The notes under the pieces: model-generated
Told to the model about the DNA's origin: nothing
Databases searched by the model: none
Seen by the model: the letters and a program-made list of their open reading frames with translations, nothing else
Part shown: positions 1 through 9,033 of the stretch, in pieces
Position numbering within the stretch: position 1 is the first letter of the stretch
How the letters are laid out: the number at the start of each line of letters is the position of its first letter
Position numbers and translations under genes: made by a program
From: an uncultured Porphyromonadaceae bacterium
GTDB lineage: Bacteria > Bacteroidota > Bacteroidia > Bacteroidales > Porphyromonadaceae
Assembly (NCBI GenBank): GCA_947253625.1
Contig: CAMYAB010000010.1
Coordinates: forward strand, 1 to 58,826
Length of the DNA: 58,826 bases
Direction of reading: 5' to 3'

Positions 1-93
1 GGACCCCAAGCCCCGCAACAAAAACACGACCCCGCCAGGGGTCGCAAAGCAGATCGACAAATGGGGCAAAAAAACTCCTCGCTCGGGGGCTTT
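1..93. other. Intergenic left edge, no gene seen
   Basis: The first 93 bases hold no credible gene. A 7-bp hairpin at 27-44 has no T-run behind it. A-rich and G-rich runs resemble the stretch that precedes the other copies of the repeat element. Confidence 0.6.
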
Positions 94-204
94 GATACTC
101 AATTACATACAATGGCCCTCGAGTTTCACGGATAGAAGCGAACCTTTTCACGGATAGAAGCAAAAGGTTTCACGGATAGAAGAAATCCCTTGGACGGATA
201 GAAG
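94..204 (+). repeat. 22-bp array element, copy 1
   Basis: This is one of five copies in the window. The leader starts at 94 (here GATACTC, a variant of GATAATC). The first repeat unit follows exactly 33 bp later. CACGG starts fall at 127, 149 and 171, and the cap unit (GACGG) at 193, so the period is exactly 22 bp. The core is TTTCACGGATAGAAGC with variable 6-nt spacers; the cap reads TTGGACGGATAGAAGAA. It lies left of the tRNA-His terminator, and any gene upstream of it is outside the window. A small hairpin (27-44, 7-bp stem) lies on the leader side. No coding frame fits, because 22 is not a multiple of 3. Confidence 0.93.
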
Positions 205-231
205 AACTATCGATCCTCCGTAGTGCGGGTA

Positions 232-270
232 CAAAAAAAAGCGGGCGTGCCACTGAGTGACACACCCGCT
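232..270 (-). terminator. Rho-independent terminator of tRNA-His
   Basis: A ten-position stem (240-249 with 261-270, one mismatch) is followed on the minus strand by eight T (233-240). It starts 12 nt beyond the tRNA 3' end. Its arm GGGTGTGTC recurs in the fba and nhaA terminators. Confidence 0.85.
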
Positions 271-282
271 ACGAATACCCTG

Positions 283-356
283 GGTGACCGAAGGGGCTCG
301 AACCCTCGACCCTTGGAACCACAATCCAATGCTCTGCCAACTGAGCTACGGTCACC
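283..356 (-). tRNA. tRNA-His (anticodon GTG)
   Basis: The minus strand folds as a full cloverleaf. The acceptor stem GTGACCG pairs with CGGTCAC, the D arm is GCTC/GAGC, the anticodon stem TTGGA/TCCAA encloses loop TTGTGGT with anticodon GTG, and the T arm contains GGTTCGAGCC. An extra G at position -1 faces C73, the tRNA-His identity pair needed by histidyl-tRNA synthetase. The CCA end is not encoded. It has its own promoter (387-416) and terminator (232-270), so it is a single-gene transcription unit. Confidence 0.97.
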
Positions 357-386
357 ATCATGACCCCTTTTTGGGGGTTTGCTCCG

Positions 387-416
387 CAAAGTTACCAATT
401 TATTTGGTTCTGACAA
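387..416 (-). promoter_or_regulatory. Promoter of tRNA-His
   Basis: On the minus strand TTG (414-416) is followed after 19 nt by TAACTTTG (387-394), matching the Bacteroidota sigma-ABfr pattern TTG-N19-21-TAnnTTTG. Transcription would start near 380, about 24 nt before the tRNA. Confidence 0.8.
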
Positions 417-445
417 GGATTTTGGGGGATAACTTCGTTTTTTGG

Positions 446-497
446 AAAAACAGAGGAGCGTGTGTGGCGGAGAAAAAGATGCCGCCACACACGCTCC
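446..497 (-). terminator. Terminator of the GH2 gene operon
   Basis: A strong hairpin has arms 455-469 and 483-497 (about 15 bp, GGAGCGTGTGTGGCGG type). On the minus strand it is followed by CTCTGTTTTT. It lies 27 nt after the stop of the glycosidase gene. Confidence 0.85.
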
Positions 498-523
498 GGA
501 TATTCACCCTCGGGGGTCAGTTT

Positions 524-3046
524 TTACCAAGTTGGGATCTCGAGAGTTGCCGGCTTTAGTCCCGGTGCCGAAGCAGTCAGGGTGATCGTCCCGGGTGTGC
601 CGGTGGGTGCGACTATCGCAGTCATTTGTCCGCTGAATGCGGGCATGGTCCGGCTCTGGAAGGGGACGATACATGAGGCGTCACCATTGGCACAGGCGAC
701 GTATCTGCCATTGCCTTGGACGCTGAATGTGATGTCGGGGGTGGCGGTGGCGCATAGGTTTCCGTCACGATCGATGACCTGTACACGCACGTAGACGAGG
801 TGCTCGATGTCGTAGGCGGGTATGGTCTCGCTCGGCTCCTCGAGTGTGAGTCGGATGGTGTAGGGGTCGGATGAGGTGCGGATGACTTTTTCGGCTTGCA
901 TGGTGCCGTTTTGGTCATAGGCCACCACTCTCAGCTCGCCCGGCTCGTACTTGGTATCCATCCACATGAGTCGGTACCTTGGCTGTCGGGATAGGTCTTG
1001 GTCGGAGGTATTGTCCACGTTGAGGGATAGGTCTTTGGTCCTTCGGCCCTGGCTTTTGCCATTGATGAACAGCTCAGCCGTGGGGTAGGATGTGTAGACG
1101 AATACGGGGGTCACCTCGCCCACTCTGTTGGGCCAATCCCAGTGGGGTAGGATGTGTAGGGTGTTTGCCTCTTTGTTCCAGTGCGAGCGGTAGAGGTAAA
1201 AGCGGTCCTTGGGTATTCCGGCGAGATCGACAGCTCCAAAGAGTGAGGTGTGTGAGGGCCAATTGGTGTAGTATGGCGTGGGCTCACCTATGTAGTCGAT
1301 GCCGGTCCAGATGAATTCGCCGATGTTGTAGTGAAAGTCCTCGTGCCTCATGTAGTCATCCTCGGGGAGGTTGCTCCAGGAGCAGTGCTCGACGTCGTAG
1401 CCACTGGCTTGGTGGTCGTCGTACAGGGCCATGGACCTGCGTTGGACCGGAAACTTGTAGACCCCTCTGGAGGAGAGAGTGGAGGTGGTCTCCGCTCCTA
1501 GAATGAGCTGCTGTGGTAGCTTGGCATAGGCTTCGGGGTAGTGCCATGGGCGGTAGTTGAATCCGGCGATGTCCATGATGGCGGCGAAGCTATTGGCAGT
1601 GACGGGTCGTGGGTTGTCCATTCCCTGCGTGACGGGCCTGGTGGGGTCCTCACGGTGTACGATATTTTGGAGGAAGTAGGCTACTTTGTTGCCCCCCTCG
1701 GCGGCTTGCTCGTAGACTTCGTTGCCGATGCACCACATGACGATGGATGGAGCGTTGCGGTAGTGGCGCACGAGGTTGACCAAGTCACGCTCTGCCCAGT
1801 CGTCGAAGAGGTGGTTGTAGCCGTTTTTGACCTTGGGGATCTTCCACTCGTCGAAACTTTCGGCCATGAGGAGCATGCCCATCTCGTCGGCCAGCTGTAC
1901 GAGCTCGGGTGCCGGCATGTTGTGTGCGGTGCGGATGGCGTTGGCCCCCATGTCCTGCATCTGCTTGATCTGGCGGCGTAGGGCTACTTTGTTGACCGCA
2001 GCACCAAGGGGTCCGAGGTCGTGGTGTAGGCAGACGCCCTTGAAGATCACGGGCTTGCCGTTGAGGAAAAAGCCTTGGTCGGGGCGTAGCTCTATGGTGC
2101 GCACTCCGAATGTGGTGCTGTAGGCGTCGATGAGTCGCCCGTCGTAGAAGAGTTCGCTGTGTGCGGTGTAGAGGTTGGGCTGCTTGATGTCCCAGAGGTG
2201 TGGTGTGGGGATCCTGAGGTTTTGCTCGAGGGTGTGGTCGAAGATCCGGTCACCGGATATCTCTTGGGTGGCTACGGGCGTGCCCTCATACAGTAGTGTG
2301 GTGCGCAGCGTGAGTGGCTGTGGGTCTATGGGTGTGTGCTTGATCCGGGTGCGCACCTTGACCTGTGCGTACTCCTCGGTGACGTATGGGGTGGTGATGT
2401 AGGTGCCCCAGTCGTCGATGCGGGTGCGTGAGGGTGACACCATGAGGTAGACGTTGCGGTAGAGGCCGGCACCGGGGTACCAGCGTGAGAAGTCGGTGGG
2501 GTTTTCGAGCCGGATGGCGATGACCTGCCGAGTGGTGGTGGGGTCGAGGTAGGGGGTGATGTCGATGTGGTAGGAGTTGTAGCCATAGGGCCATCCTCCG
2601 GCATCGTGCCCATTGATGTAGACTTGGGAGTGGCTCATGGCACCATCGATGTAGAGGGTGAGGTCTCCCAGGTCTTGGAGGGGTTGTCGGAGGTCAAAGG
2701 TGTAGCGGTACCAGCCTACCCCCACAAAGGGCAGCCCACCCGTGCGTCCGGCATGCTCAAGTGCCTCTTTTTGTCCATCCTGGGTGATGGCCACGGTTTG
2801 TCGGTCGTTTTGGGGCGAAAAGGGGCCGTAGATCGCCCAGTCGTGGGGGACGGTGACCCTCTGCCACCCGGTGTCGTCGTAGTCGGGGCGGACAAAGTCC
2901 GAGCTGTCCTCTCGGGTGAATCGCCACCCATCGGTGAGGCGTAGCACCTCACGGGGTGCCACTATATTTTCCAGGAAGGACTGTGCCCAGATCGATGGAG
3001 TGGCGAGCAGTGTCACCAGCAGGGCGGTAAAGATCTTTCTCTTCAT
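524..3046 (-). CDS. Secreted glycoside hydrolase family 2 (beta-galactosidase-like)
   Basis: An 840-residue GH2 enzyme probably releases terminal beta-linked sugars (galactose most likely) in the periplasm or at the cell surface. A signal peptide covers residues 1-21 (cleavage near WAQS). Then come the sugar-binding jelly-roll domain with VPHDWAIYGPF and GVGWYRYTF, the immunoglobulin-like domain, and the TIM barrel with general acid Glu in MWCIGNEVYE and nucleophile Glu in ILGAETTST. The C-terminal part (FVYTSYPTAELFINGKSQGR) matches the DUF4982-type domain of Bacteroidota GH2 enzymes, followed by an Ig/invasin-like segment. It is the last gene of the operon with the nucleoside kinase and hemE (11-bp gap to hemE). 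The exact substrate cannot be read from the sequence. Confidence 0.93.
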   Translation of the reverse strand: MKRKIFTALLVTLLATPSIWAQSFLENIVAPREVLRLTDGWRFTREDSSDFVRPDYDDTGWQRVTVPHDWAIYGPFSPQNDRQTVAITQDGQKEALEHAGRTGGLPFVGVGWYRYTFDLRQPLQDLGDLTLYIDGAMSHSQVYINGHDAGGWPYGYNSYHIDITPYLDPTTTRQVIAIRLENPTDFSRWYPGAGLYRNVYLMVSPSRTRIDDWGTYITTPYVTEEYAQVKVRTRIKHTPIDPQPLTLRTTLLYEGTPVATQEISGDRIFDHTLEQNLRIPTPHLWDIKQPNLYTAHSELFYDGRLIDAYSTTFGVRTIELRPDQGFFLNGKPVIFKGVCLHHDLGPLGAAVNKVALRRQIKQMQDMGANAIRTAHNMPAPELVQLADEMGMLLMAESFDEWKIPKVKNGYNHLFDDWAERDLVNLVRHYRNAPSIVMWCIGNEVYEQAAEGGNKVAYFLQNIVHREDPTRPVTQGMDNPRPVTANSFAAIMDIAGFNYRPWHYPEAYAKLPQQLILGAETTSTLSSRGVYKFPVQRRSMALYDDHQASGYDVEHCSWSNLPEDDYMRHEDFHYNIGEFIWTGIDYIGEPTPYYTNWPSHTSLFGAVDLAGIPKDRFYLYRSHWNKEANTLHILPHWDWPNRVGEVTPVFVYTSYPTAELFINGKSQGRRTKDLSLNVDNTSDQDLSRQPRYRLMWMDTKYEPGELRVVAYDQNGTMQAEKVIRTSSDPYTIRLTLEEPSETIPAYDIEHLVYVRVQVIDRDGNLCATATPDITFSVQGNGRYVACANGDASCIVPFQSRTMPAFSGQMTAIVAPTGTPGTITLTASAPGLKPATLEIPTW

Positions 3047-3057
3047 GCTGTTGTATA

Positions 3058-4107
3058 TTAGGTTAGTTGGTGATTGTGTACTTGGTCGACGAGCAGGCGT
3101 ACCATCTCCGGATCAGTGGATTGGTCGATGCCATGCCCTAGATTGAATATATGCGGTGTGGTGGGTGGCACGCTCTCGAGGAGGTCAGCCGTGGTGCGTC
3201 GGAGCTGCTCGGGCGTGCCGAGTAGTGCGGCGGGATCCAGGTTGCCCTGCAGGACCACTCCATCGGGGAGGTGGTGTGCCACCTCACTGATGGGGTGTCG
3301 CCAGTCGATGCCGATGGCCGTGGCTCCGGCCTCGTGGAGTAGTCGGTACCAGTGGAGTGTGGCGTTGCGGGTAAAGACAATGATCGGTGTCTCCGCCGTG
3401 GAGGGTTGCTTGCGCAGTGCCGATAGGATACGACGGGTGTAGGCGAGGTCGTAGGTCTCGTAGTCCGGTGTGCTGAGCAACCCACCCCATGAGTCGAATA
3501 TCTGGAGCACCGCCACCCCGGCCTCGACCTGCATGGTGAGGTAGTCGATGATCAGCGATGTGAGCAGCTCGAGCAAGGCGTGTAGGAGCCCCGGCTCGGA
3601 GTAGAGGAGGCGTCGTGTCCGGACAAAACCCTTGGCGGCTCCGCCATCCACCATGTAGCAGGCGAGCGTGAAAGGACTGCCGGAGAAGCCAATGATGGGG
3701 AAGGTGTCGTTGGCAACCAATCGGATGGTGTCGGCGACGTAGTGCAGTGCTTGGCGTATATCCACAGGGGTGAGTGCCAGTCGGCCGTGGGCAAAGACCT
3801 CCGGTCGACGGAAGTGTGGTCCCTTCCCGGCCTCAAAGGTGAGCTGCATCCCGAGTGCATCGGGTATGGTGAGGATGTCCGAGAAGAGGATGGCGGCATC
3901 CATCCCAAAGCGTCGCACGGGCTGCAGAGTGGCCTCTGCGGCCAACTCGGGTGTCTGTGCGAGGGTCAAGAAGGAGCCGGCTTGCTCGCGCAACTTGCGG
4001 TACTCGGGTAGGTACCTCCCGGCTTGTCTCATGAGCCAGACGGGGGTGTGCGTCGGGCGTTTTTGGGCGAGGGTATCGAGTAGGCTGTTGTTTTGGTAGG
4101 TTTTCAT
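3058..4107 (-). CDS. hemE: Uroporphyrinogen III decarboxylase
   Basis: HemE removes four carboxyl groups from uroporphyrinogen III to give coproporphyrinogen III in the cytoplasm. The family signatures are visible: TPVWLMRQAGRYLPEYR near the N-terminus, the catalytic-Asp segment AAILFSDILTIPDALG, FSGSPFTLACYMVDGG, and the conserved NLGHGI near the C-terminus. I place the start at 4107 (MKTYQNNSLL), because that leaves 20 residues before TPVW as in E. coli HemE; an in-frame ATG at 4140, overlapping the kinase stop region, is the alternative. It is co-transcribed with the upstream nucleoside kinase. Its presence matters because P. gingivalis is known to lack most haem-synthesis genes; see the hemN entry. 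Confidence 0.94.
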   Translation of the reverse strand: MKTYQNNSLLDTLAQKRPTHTPVWLMRQAGRYLPEYRKLREQAGSFLTLAQTPELAAEATLQPVRRFGMDAAILFSDILTIPDALGMQLTFEAGKGPHFRRPEVFAHGRLALTPVDIRQALHYVADTIRLVANDTFPIIGFSGSPFTLACYMVDGGAAKGFVRTRRLLYSEPGLLHALLELLTSLIIDYLTMQVEAGVAVLQIFDSWGGLLSTPDYETYDLAYTRRILSALRKQPSTAETPIIVFTRNATLHWYRLLHEAGATAIGIDWRHPISEVAHHLPDGVVLQGNLDPAALLGTPEQLRRTTADLLESVPPTTPHIFNLGHGIDQSTDPEMVRLLVDQVHNHQLT

Positions 4108-4143
4108 AGGCTGTCCGAGGGGGGTAGGTGCTTGTGTCATCGC

Positions 4144-5820
4144 CTAGTAGCGAAAGAGGGATCCGCCCAAAAACTCTCGCAACAACGAGGTTCCCGGCAT
4201 GGCATCCGGCTCGATAGGCTCAAATAGTCGCAAGACCCTGAGCATCCGCTCCGCTGTCCGAAAGGCAGGGCTCACCTCCGGCACCCGCAGGAGCGCCTGC
4301 TCGGCTTGGGGGCGCAGTGCCGCCAGCTCGTACATCATGGCGGTATTGAACACTCGGTCGGCATGCTCTTGGTAGGGAAAGATCCACTTTTCCTCACCCT
4401 GCCGTACGTGCTCCCACTGTAGGATCGTCTGCTCAGCGGATATCCCTCTGTACTTTAGGTCACGGACCATGCGACGCATCATCCGATTGTCGCTTGTGCT
4501 GAGCCAATTGTGCCGGTCGATGGAGAGGGTGGTCAGTGCGGAGGCATAGAGCTTGTACACCTCCTTGTCTCCTATCCCGGGCAGGAGGTCGGGGTTGAGG
4601 CCGTGGATGCCCTCGAGGATCAAGATGTCGTTTTCGGCCAAGCGGAGTCGATTGGCGGGGTCCATCACTCGCTTGCCGGTGGGGAAGTGGTACTTGGGCA
4701 TCTGCACCTCCTCTCCTCGGATCAGGCTCCGTACGACCCGACCGAGGTACTCCAGATCCAGCGCATGGAGGCTCTCGTAGTCGGGGTGTCCGTTTTCGTC
4801 GAGTGGGGTGTCCGCTCGGTTGACATAAAAATCATCCAGAGAGAGGGCCTGTGGCACCAAAAGATTGGTGATCAGCTGGGTCATGAGACGCTTGGCGGTG
4901 GTGGTTTTGCCACTGGAGGAGGGCCCGGCGATCATCACCACTCTGAGGCCGTTGTTTCGGTGACGCTCCGTGATCTCGGAGGCGATCTCGCTGATGGTCT
5001 TTTCTTGCATAGCCTCAGCGACGGTGATCAGATGTGCCGACTTGCCCTCCCGTATCCGGGCATTGAGTGGTGCGACATCCTCCACACCGAGGAGGTGGAT
5101 AAGCCGGAGGTGCTTTTGGAACACCTCAAAGACCTTTGGCTGCTCGATCCTGGGGTAGAGCCGTGTGGTGTCGGTACGGTCGGGCACTCGTAGCAAAAAG
5201 CCATCCATATACCGCTCCAGCCCAAACACACTCAGCATGCCGGTGCGTGGTAGCACAGGGCCGAGGATGAGGTCTCGGTAACCGTCCAGCTCGGTGACGG
5301 TGACGTAGCATCGGCCACGGCTCCGGATCAGCTCGGCAGTGCGCTCTCGCCCCTTGTCGCCAAAGTACTTGAGGGCCTCCTGCATCGTGATCCGATGTCG
5401 TCGGATGCAGAGGTCCTCATCGATGAGCCGGGCCATGCGCTCACGCAGGGCGGTGATCCTCTGCTCGTCCGGTGAGGGGAGGTCGGGCATCACCCCGTAG
5501 TAGCCCATGGATATGGCATGCTCCACCTGTATCGGTGGGTAGCCCAGCTCCTCCGCCGCCTTGCAGAGGAGGAGGACCAGCGTGCGTGCATAGGTGCGCG
5601 CTCCACTATTGTCTCGGTAGTCCAAAAAGGCCACCGTGCTACTCCGATAGATCGGGCTGGAGAGAGAGGACTCGTGGTTGTTGATCAGAGCAAGCATCGG
5701 GGTGGTGGTGCCGTGCTTTTGCTTTAGGCGGGAGTGGATCTCGAGTGGGGTGACGCCCGGCTCACACTCCATATTGGTACCTAGGTCAGGCAGGTGGATG
5801 GTCAGGGTTGATTGGCTCAT
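4144..5820 (-). CDS. TGS-domain nucleoside (uridine-type) kinase
   Basis: A 558-residue fusion typical of Bacteroidota. The N-terminal half resembles threonyl-tRNA synthetase accessory domains (TGS-like up to about residue 65, then a second-additional-domain-like region). The C-terminal half is a uridine kinase/phosphoribulokinase P-loop domain with Walker A GPSSSGKTTTAKRL at about residue 290, followed by SLDDFYV and ILEGIHGLNP. It probably phosphorylates uridine/cytidine or a related nucleoside with ATP; the role of the synthetase-like half is unknown. It is the first gene of the operon with hemE and the GH2 enzyme, behind the promoter at 5865-5895. Confidence 0.88.
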   Translation of the reverse strand: MSQSTLTIHLPDLGTNMECEPGVTPLEIHSRLKQKHGTTTPMLALINNHESSLSSPIYRSSTVAFLDYRDNSGARTYARTLVLLLCKAAEELGYPPIQVEHAISMGYYGVMPDLPSPDEQRITALRERMARLIDEDLCIRRHRITMQEALKYFGDKGRERTAELIRSRGRCYVTVTELDGYRDLILGPVLPRTGMLSVFGLERYMDGFLLRVPDRTDTTRLYPRIEQPKVFEVFQKHLRLIHLLGVEDVAPLNARIREGKSAHLITVAEAMQEKTISEIASEITERHRNNGLRVVMIAGPSSSGKTTTAKRLMTQLITNLLVPQALSLDDFYVNRADTPLDENGHPDYESLHALDLEYLGRVVRSLIRGEEVQMPKYHFPTGKRVMDPANRLRLAENDILILEGIHGLNPDLLPGIGDKEVYKLYASALTTLSIDRHNWLSTSDNRMMRRMVRDLKYRGISAEQTILQWEHVRQGEEKWIFPYQEHADRVFNTAMMYELAALRPQAEQALLRVPEVSPAFRTAERMLRVLRLFEPIEPDAMPGTSLLREFLGGSLFRY

Positions 5821-5864
5821 GATATGGGTATGGGCTTGGTGTTATTGTATAGTTTGCCCAATCA

Positions 5865-5895
5865 CAAACTTAATCAATTGCCGATCGATACCCAA
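5865..5895 (-). promoter_or_regulatory. Promoter of kinase-hemE-GH2 operon
   Basis: On the minus strand TTG (5893-5895), a 20-nt gap and TAAGTTTG (5865-5872) match the Bacteroidota consensus well. The predicted start lies about 35 nt upstream of the kinase ATG at 5820. Confidence 0.75.
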
Positions 5896-6018
5896 AGTCC
5901 GAGCCGCAAAGAGGCTCATTTTTGGCCAAATCCCCAGGAAGAGGTGTGGGGGGGGGCGGGGTTTGCAGGCCGTTTTTGGGGAAAGTCCGACACGGGGATG
6001 GGTCTCAATGTTTTCATG

Positions 6019-6026
6019 TATATTTG
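6019..6026 (+). promoter_or_regulatory. Candidate -7 box of relA/spoT
   Basis: TATATTTG matches TAnnTTTG, but no TTG sits at the right distance upstream. The predicted start (near 6033) leaves a 25-nt leader before ATG 6058. This argues against translation starting at the in-frame ATG 5812. Confidence 0.5.
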
Positions 6027-6057
6027 TCTGTACGATCATTGCAAGGCTACTACACGT

Positions 6058-8307
6058 ATGAGCAGAAGTGACACCCAACCGGACTATACCCTAGTCGTCC
6101 AAGCAGCATTTGACCAGCTCTTGGCGGACTACCTCAACTCCAACCACCGCAAGCGCACCGAGCCGATCATCAAGGCGTTTAACCTGGCGCGCAGTGCTCA
6201 TGCGCATGCCAAGCGAAAGAGTGGCGAGCCGTACATCATGCACCCGATAGCGGTGGCAAGTATTGTCTGCAACGAGATAGGCCTGGGTAGCACCTCCATC
6301 GCTGCGGCACTCCTGCATGATGTAGTGGAGGATACGGACTATACGGTGGAGGATATCCGAGATATGTTTGGCGACTCGATAGCGCGTATCGTGGATGGCC
6401 TGACCAAGCTCTCGGGTGAGATCCTGGCCGAGGTGATGAGTGGCAAAGAAAATGCATCCAAACAACTGGAGAATATCCGTCACCTCCTCCTGACTGCCAA
6501 CAACGATATCCGAATCATCCTCGTAAAAATAGCCGATCGCCTACACAACATGCGGACGCTCGACAGCATGCCGGAGACCAAGCAGGCCAAGATTGCGGCG
6601 GAGACACGCCTCTTTTACTCCCCACTGGCCGAGCGACTGGGTATGTACAATATCATGAGCGAGCTGCAGGATCTGTCGCTCAAGTACGACCACCCACAGG
6701 ACTACTGGGAGATCAAGCGACTGATCAGTGAGAGTAGCAGTAGGCGCACCGACCTTTTTGAGCAATTTTACAGCGACATACGTGACGACTTGGCGGACAC
6801 TGAGCTGGACTACGAGATCCAGCACCGCATGAAAAGCATCTACAGTATCTGGAATAAGATGCGTACCAAGTCACTATCGTTTCGTGAGATCTATGATATT
6901 TTTGCGATCCGAATCATCTTTGAGCCGGCGACAGAGACGTCGGAGTACAGTGATTGCTTTAGGATCTACCAGATCATCTCCTCTCACTTCCGGGTGAAGG
7001 ATGATCGGACGCGCGACTGGCTCACCCGCCCCAAGGAAAACGGCTACCGCGCCCTACATGTGACAGTGATGGGGCCGACAGGTGAATGGGTGGAGGTACA
7101 GATCCGATCGTGGAAGATGCACGAGATGGCCGAACGAGGGCTGGCGGCCCACTGGCGGTACAAGCAACGGTCGGGCGAGGTGGACAAGACGGAGGAGAAG
7201 ATCCTAGGCAACGTCCGTGCACTCCTGAGCAATCCCGGACCGGATGCATCGGACGACTACGAGACGATGATGTACAAGTTTGCCAGCCAGGATATGATCA
7301 TTTTCACCTACAATGGCGAGCAGGTACGCTGTCCCCAAAACTTCACCGTCCTCGACTTTGCGTACATGCAGTCGGAGGAGGAGGGCAACCACTGTATCGG
7401 AGCCAAGGTCAATCACACGATGGTGAATATCGACTACCACCTCCAAAGTGGTGACCAGGTGGAGATCCTCACGACCTCCAAGACCTATCCCAAGGAGGAG
7501 TGGCTCTACTACGTTACAAGCCCAACGGCCAAACGCTACATCCGCAAGTACTTGGAGAGCTCCCGTATCCGTCAAATCAAGGAGGGCAAACTGCAGCTGG
7601 AGCTCTATGCCGATGAGCAGGGGTATCAGTCGGACCTGGTATTGCCACCCGAGGGGTCTGTGTTTTCGTACCCGACCACGGATGATTTTTTCCTCGCTAT
7701 ATACAGTGGGGAGGTATTGCTGACCCCCGAACTCCTGAAAGAGCTCAAGCGCCACAAGGAAGACCGAGCCAAAAATGGAGAGACGGAGGAGCGTCAGCTC
7801 TGGGACTCCGACGAGACGGAAGCACCGGCACTGCCCAAGGAGAAGATGAAAGAGCAGTTTTTGCTCACCGCCAAGAATGGCAAGCGAAACTACATACGCG
7901 CCACCTGCTGTAGTCCGGTATTTGGGGAGGAGGTGCACGGGATACTCAATGACAAAAGGCAGGTGGTGGTGCACCAAAAGTCTTGCCCCGTGGCGATGCA
8001 ACTACGGGCCACCCGAGGTGACGATATCGTGTCGGTGGCCTGGGGACCACACATCCACTCCAACTTTGGGGTGATGCTGGAGCTGGAGGGAGCCAACCTG
8101 GATGGCTTTGTGTACAGCGTGATCGACACTCTCCGGCAGATGAAGATACCGCTGATGGGAATCGAATTTACGAGCAACAAGGATCGAGCAATCGGGACCA
8201 TACGGGTACGGGTGCCCAACAAGGAGGAGCTGAACAACCTTATCTGCCGGCTACGAGATGAGAATGACCTACTCCGCATACACCAGATCACACAGGCCAT
8301 GGTGTGA
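6058..8307 (+). CDS. Bifunctional (p)ppGpp synthetase/hydrolase (RSH)
   Basis: A 749-residue long RelA/SpoT homologue that makes and degrades the alarmone (p)ppGpp. The hydrolase HD domain is intact (His62 in MHPIAV; His86-Asp87 in LLHDVVEDT), so it should be bifunctional. The synthetase domain carries VQIRSWKMHEMAERG and AAHWRYK. Then follow a TGS domain (IIFTYNGEQVRCPQNFTVLD, with the YPKEEWLYYVTSPTAK region) and a C-terminal ACT domain (about 660-749). The start at 6058 gives MSRSDTQPDY and normal family length; the frame is open back to 5812, but that part lies upstream of the likely promoter and shows no conserved sequence. It is divergent from the kinase-hemE operon, with rpe downstream. 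Confidence 0.93.
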   Translation: MSRSDTQPDYTLVVQAAFDQLLADYLNSNHRKRTEPIIKAFNLARSAHAHAKRKSGEPYIMHPIAVASIVCNEIGLGSTSIAAALLHDVVEDTDYTVEDIRDMFGDSIARIVDGLTKLSGEILAEVMSGKENASKQLENIRHLLLTANNDIRIILVKIADRLHNMRTLDSMPETKQAKIAAETRLFYSPLAERLGMYNIMSELQDLSLKYDHPQDYWEIKRLISESSSRRTDLFEQFYSDIRDDLADTELDYEIQHRMKSIYSIWNKMRTKSLSFREIYDIFAIRIIFEPATETSEYSDCFRIYQIISSHFRVKDDRTRDWLTRPKENGYRALHVTVMGPTGEWVEVQIRSWKMHEMAERGLAAHWRYKQRSGEVDKTEEKILGNVRALLSNPGPDASDDYETMMYKFASQDMIIFTYNGEQVRCPQNFTVLDFAYMQSEEEGNHCIGAKVNHTMVNIDYHLQSGDQVEILTTSKTYPKEEWLYYVTSPTAKRYIRKYLESSRIRQIKEGKLQLELYADEQGYQSDLVLPPEGSVFSYPTTDDFFLAIYSGEVLLTPELLKELKRHKEDRAKNGETEERQLWDSDETEAPALPKEKMKEQFLLTAKNGKRNYIRATCCSPVFGEEVHGILNDKRQVVVHQKSCPVAMQLRATRGDDIVSVAWGPHIHSNFGVMLELEGANLDGFVYSVIDTLRQMKIPLMGIEFTSNKDRAIGTIRVRVPNKEELNNLICRLRDENDLLRIHQITQAMV

Positions 8308-8377
8308 GCAGATGGAGGGAATGGAGTATGCCGGCCTATTTTTGCCTGAATAGATGAACCAACCACTAGTACGTAGT

Positions 8378-9028
8378 ATGAAAAAGAACGTGATCGTAGC
8401 ACCATCCGTGCTGTCTGCCGACTTTTTGCACCTGGGACGGGATATCGAGATGCTCAACGGCAGTGCGGCGCAGTGGATCCACTTGGATGTGATGGATGGG
8501 CGTTTTGTGCCAAATATCTCTTTTGGCCTACCGATAGTGTCGGCGGTCCGGAGTATCACCGACAAGGTCTGCGATGTACACTTGATGATAGAGGAGCCGG
8601 AGAAGTATATCGAGGCTTTTGGACGAGCCGGTGCCGATGTGCTGACCCTCCACTACGAGGCCACCCGCCACTTGCATCGGGCGATGCAGATGGTCCGTGA
8701 TGCCGGCATGAAAGCCGGAGTGGTACTCAATCCTGCCACGCCGGTGGAGCTTCTACAGGACGTGCTGCCATACCTGGACTTGGTATTGCTGATGTCGGTG
8801 AATCCGGGATTTGGAGGGCAAAAATTTATCCCCCGCATTCTCGACAAGACGGTGCGCCTACGTCGTATGATCGATGAAGGAGGCTACGAGGTGCTGATCG
8901 AAGTGGATGGGGGTGTGAATGCCACTACCGGGCGAGCTCTGGTGGAAGCCGGAGCGGATGTGCTGGTGGCAGGTAGCTATGTCTTTGGTGCCGATGATCC
9001 ATTGGCGGCAATCCGTTCGCTGATGTAG
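8378..9028 (+). CDS. rpe: Ribulose-phosphate 3-epimerase
   Basis: The enzyme interconverts ribulose-5-phosphate and xylulose-5-phosphate in the pentose phosphate pathway. The TIM-barrel signatures are clear: IVAPSVLSADFLHLG at the N-terminus, HLDVMDGRFVPNISFG with the metal-binding His/Asp, VHLMIEEPEKY, MSVNPGFGGQKFIP, and the catalytic Asp in VDGGVNATT. I chose the ATG at 8378 (MKKNVIVAPS) because it aligns with the usual start; an in-frame ATG at 8354 would add eight residues. comEC begins 6 bp after the stop. Confidence 0.95.
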   Translation: MKKNVIVAPSVLSADFLHLGRDIEMLNGSAAQWIHLDVMDGRFVPNISFGLPIVSAVRSITDKVCDVHLMIEEPEKYIEAFGRAGADVLTLHYEATRHLHRAMQMVRDAGMKAGVVLNPATPVELLQDVLPYLDLVLLMSVNPGFGGQKFIPRILDKTVRLRRMIDEGGYEVLIEVDGGVNATTGRALVEAGADVLVAGSYVFGADDPLAAIRSLM

Positions 9029-9033
9029 TCGGG

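Noticed and set aside
257..559. Short frame across tRNA-His
   Set aside because: It runs through the tRNA and the glycosidase terminator; the tRNA folds perfectly.
4510..5193. Plus-strand frame opposite the nucleoside kinase
   Set aside because: It is an antisense shadow of a clearly conserved P-loop kinase, as commonly seen in GC-rich DNA.
5812..6057. N-terminal extension of the RelA/SpoT homologue to ATG 5812
   Set aside because: It overlaps the divergent kinase start, lies upstream of the TATATTTG box at 6019, and has no family-like sequence.
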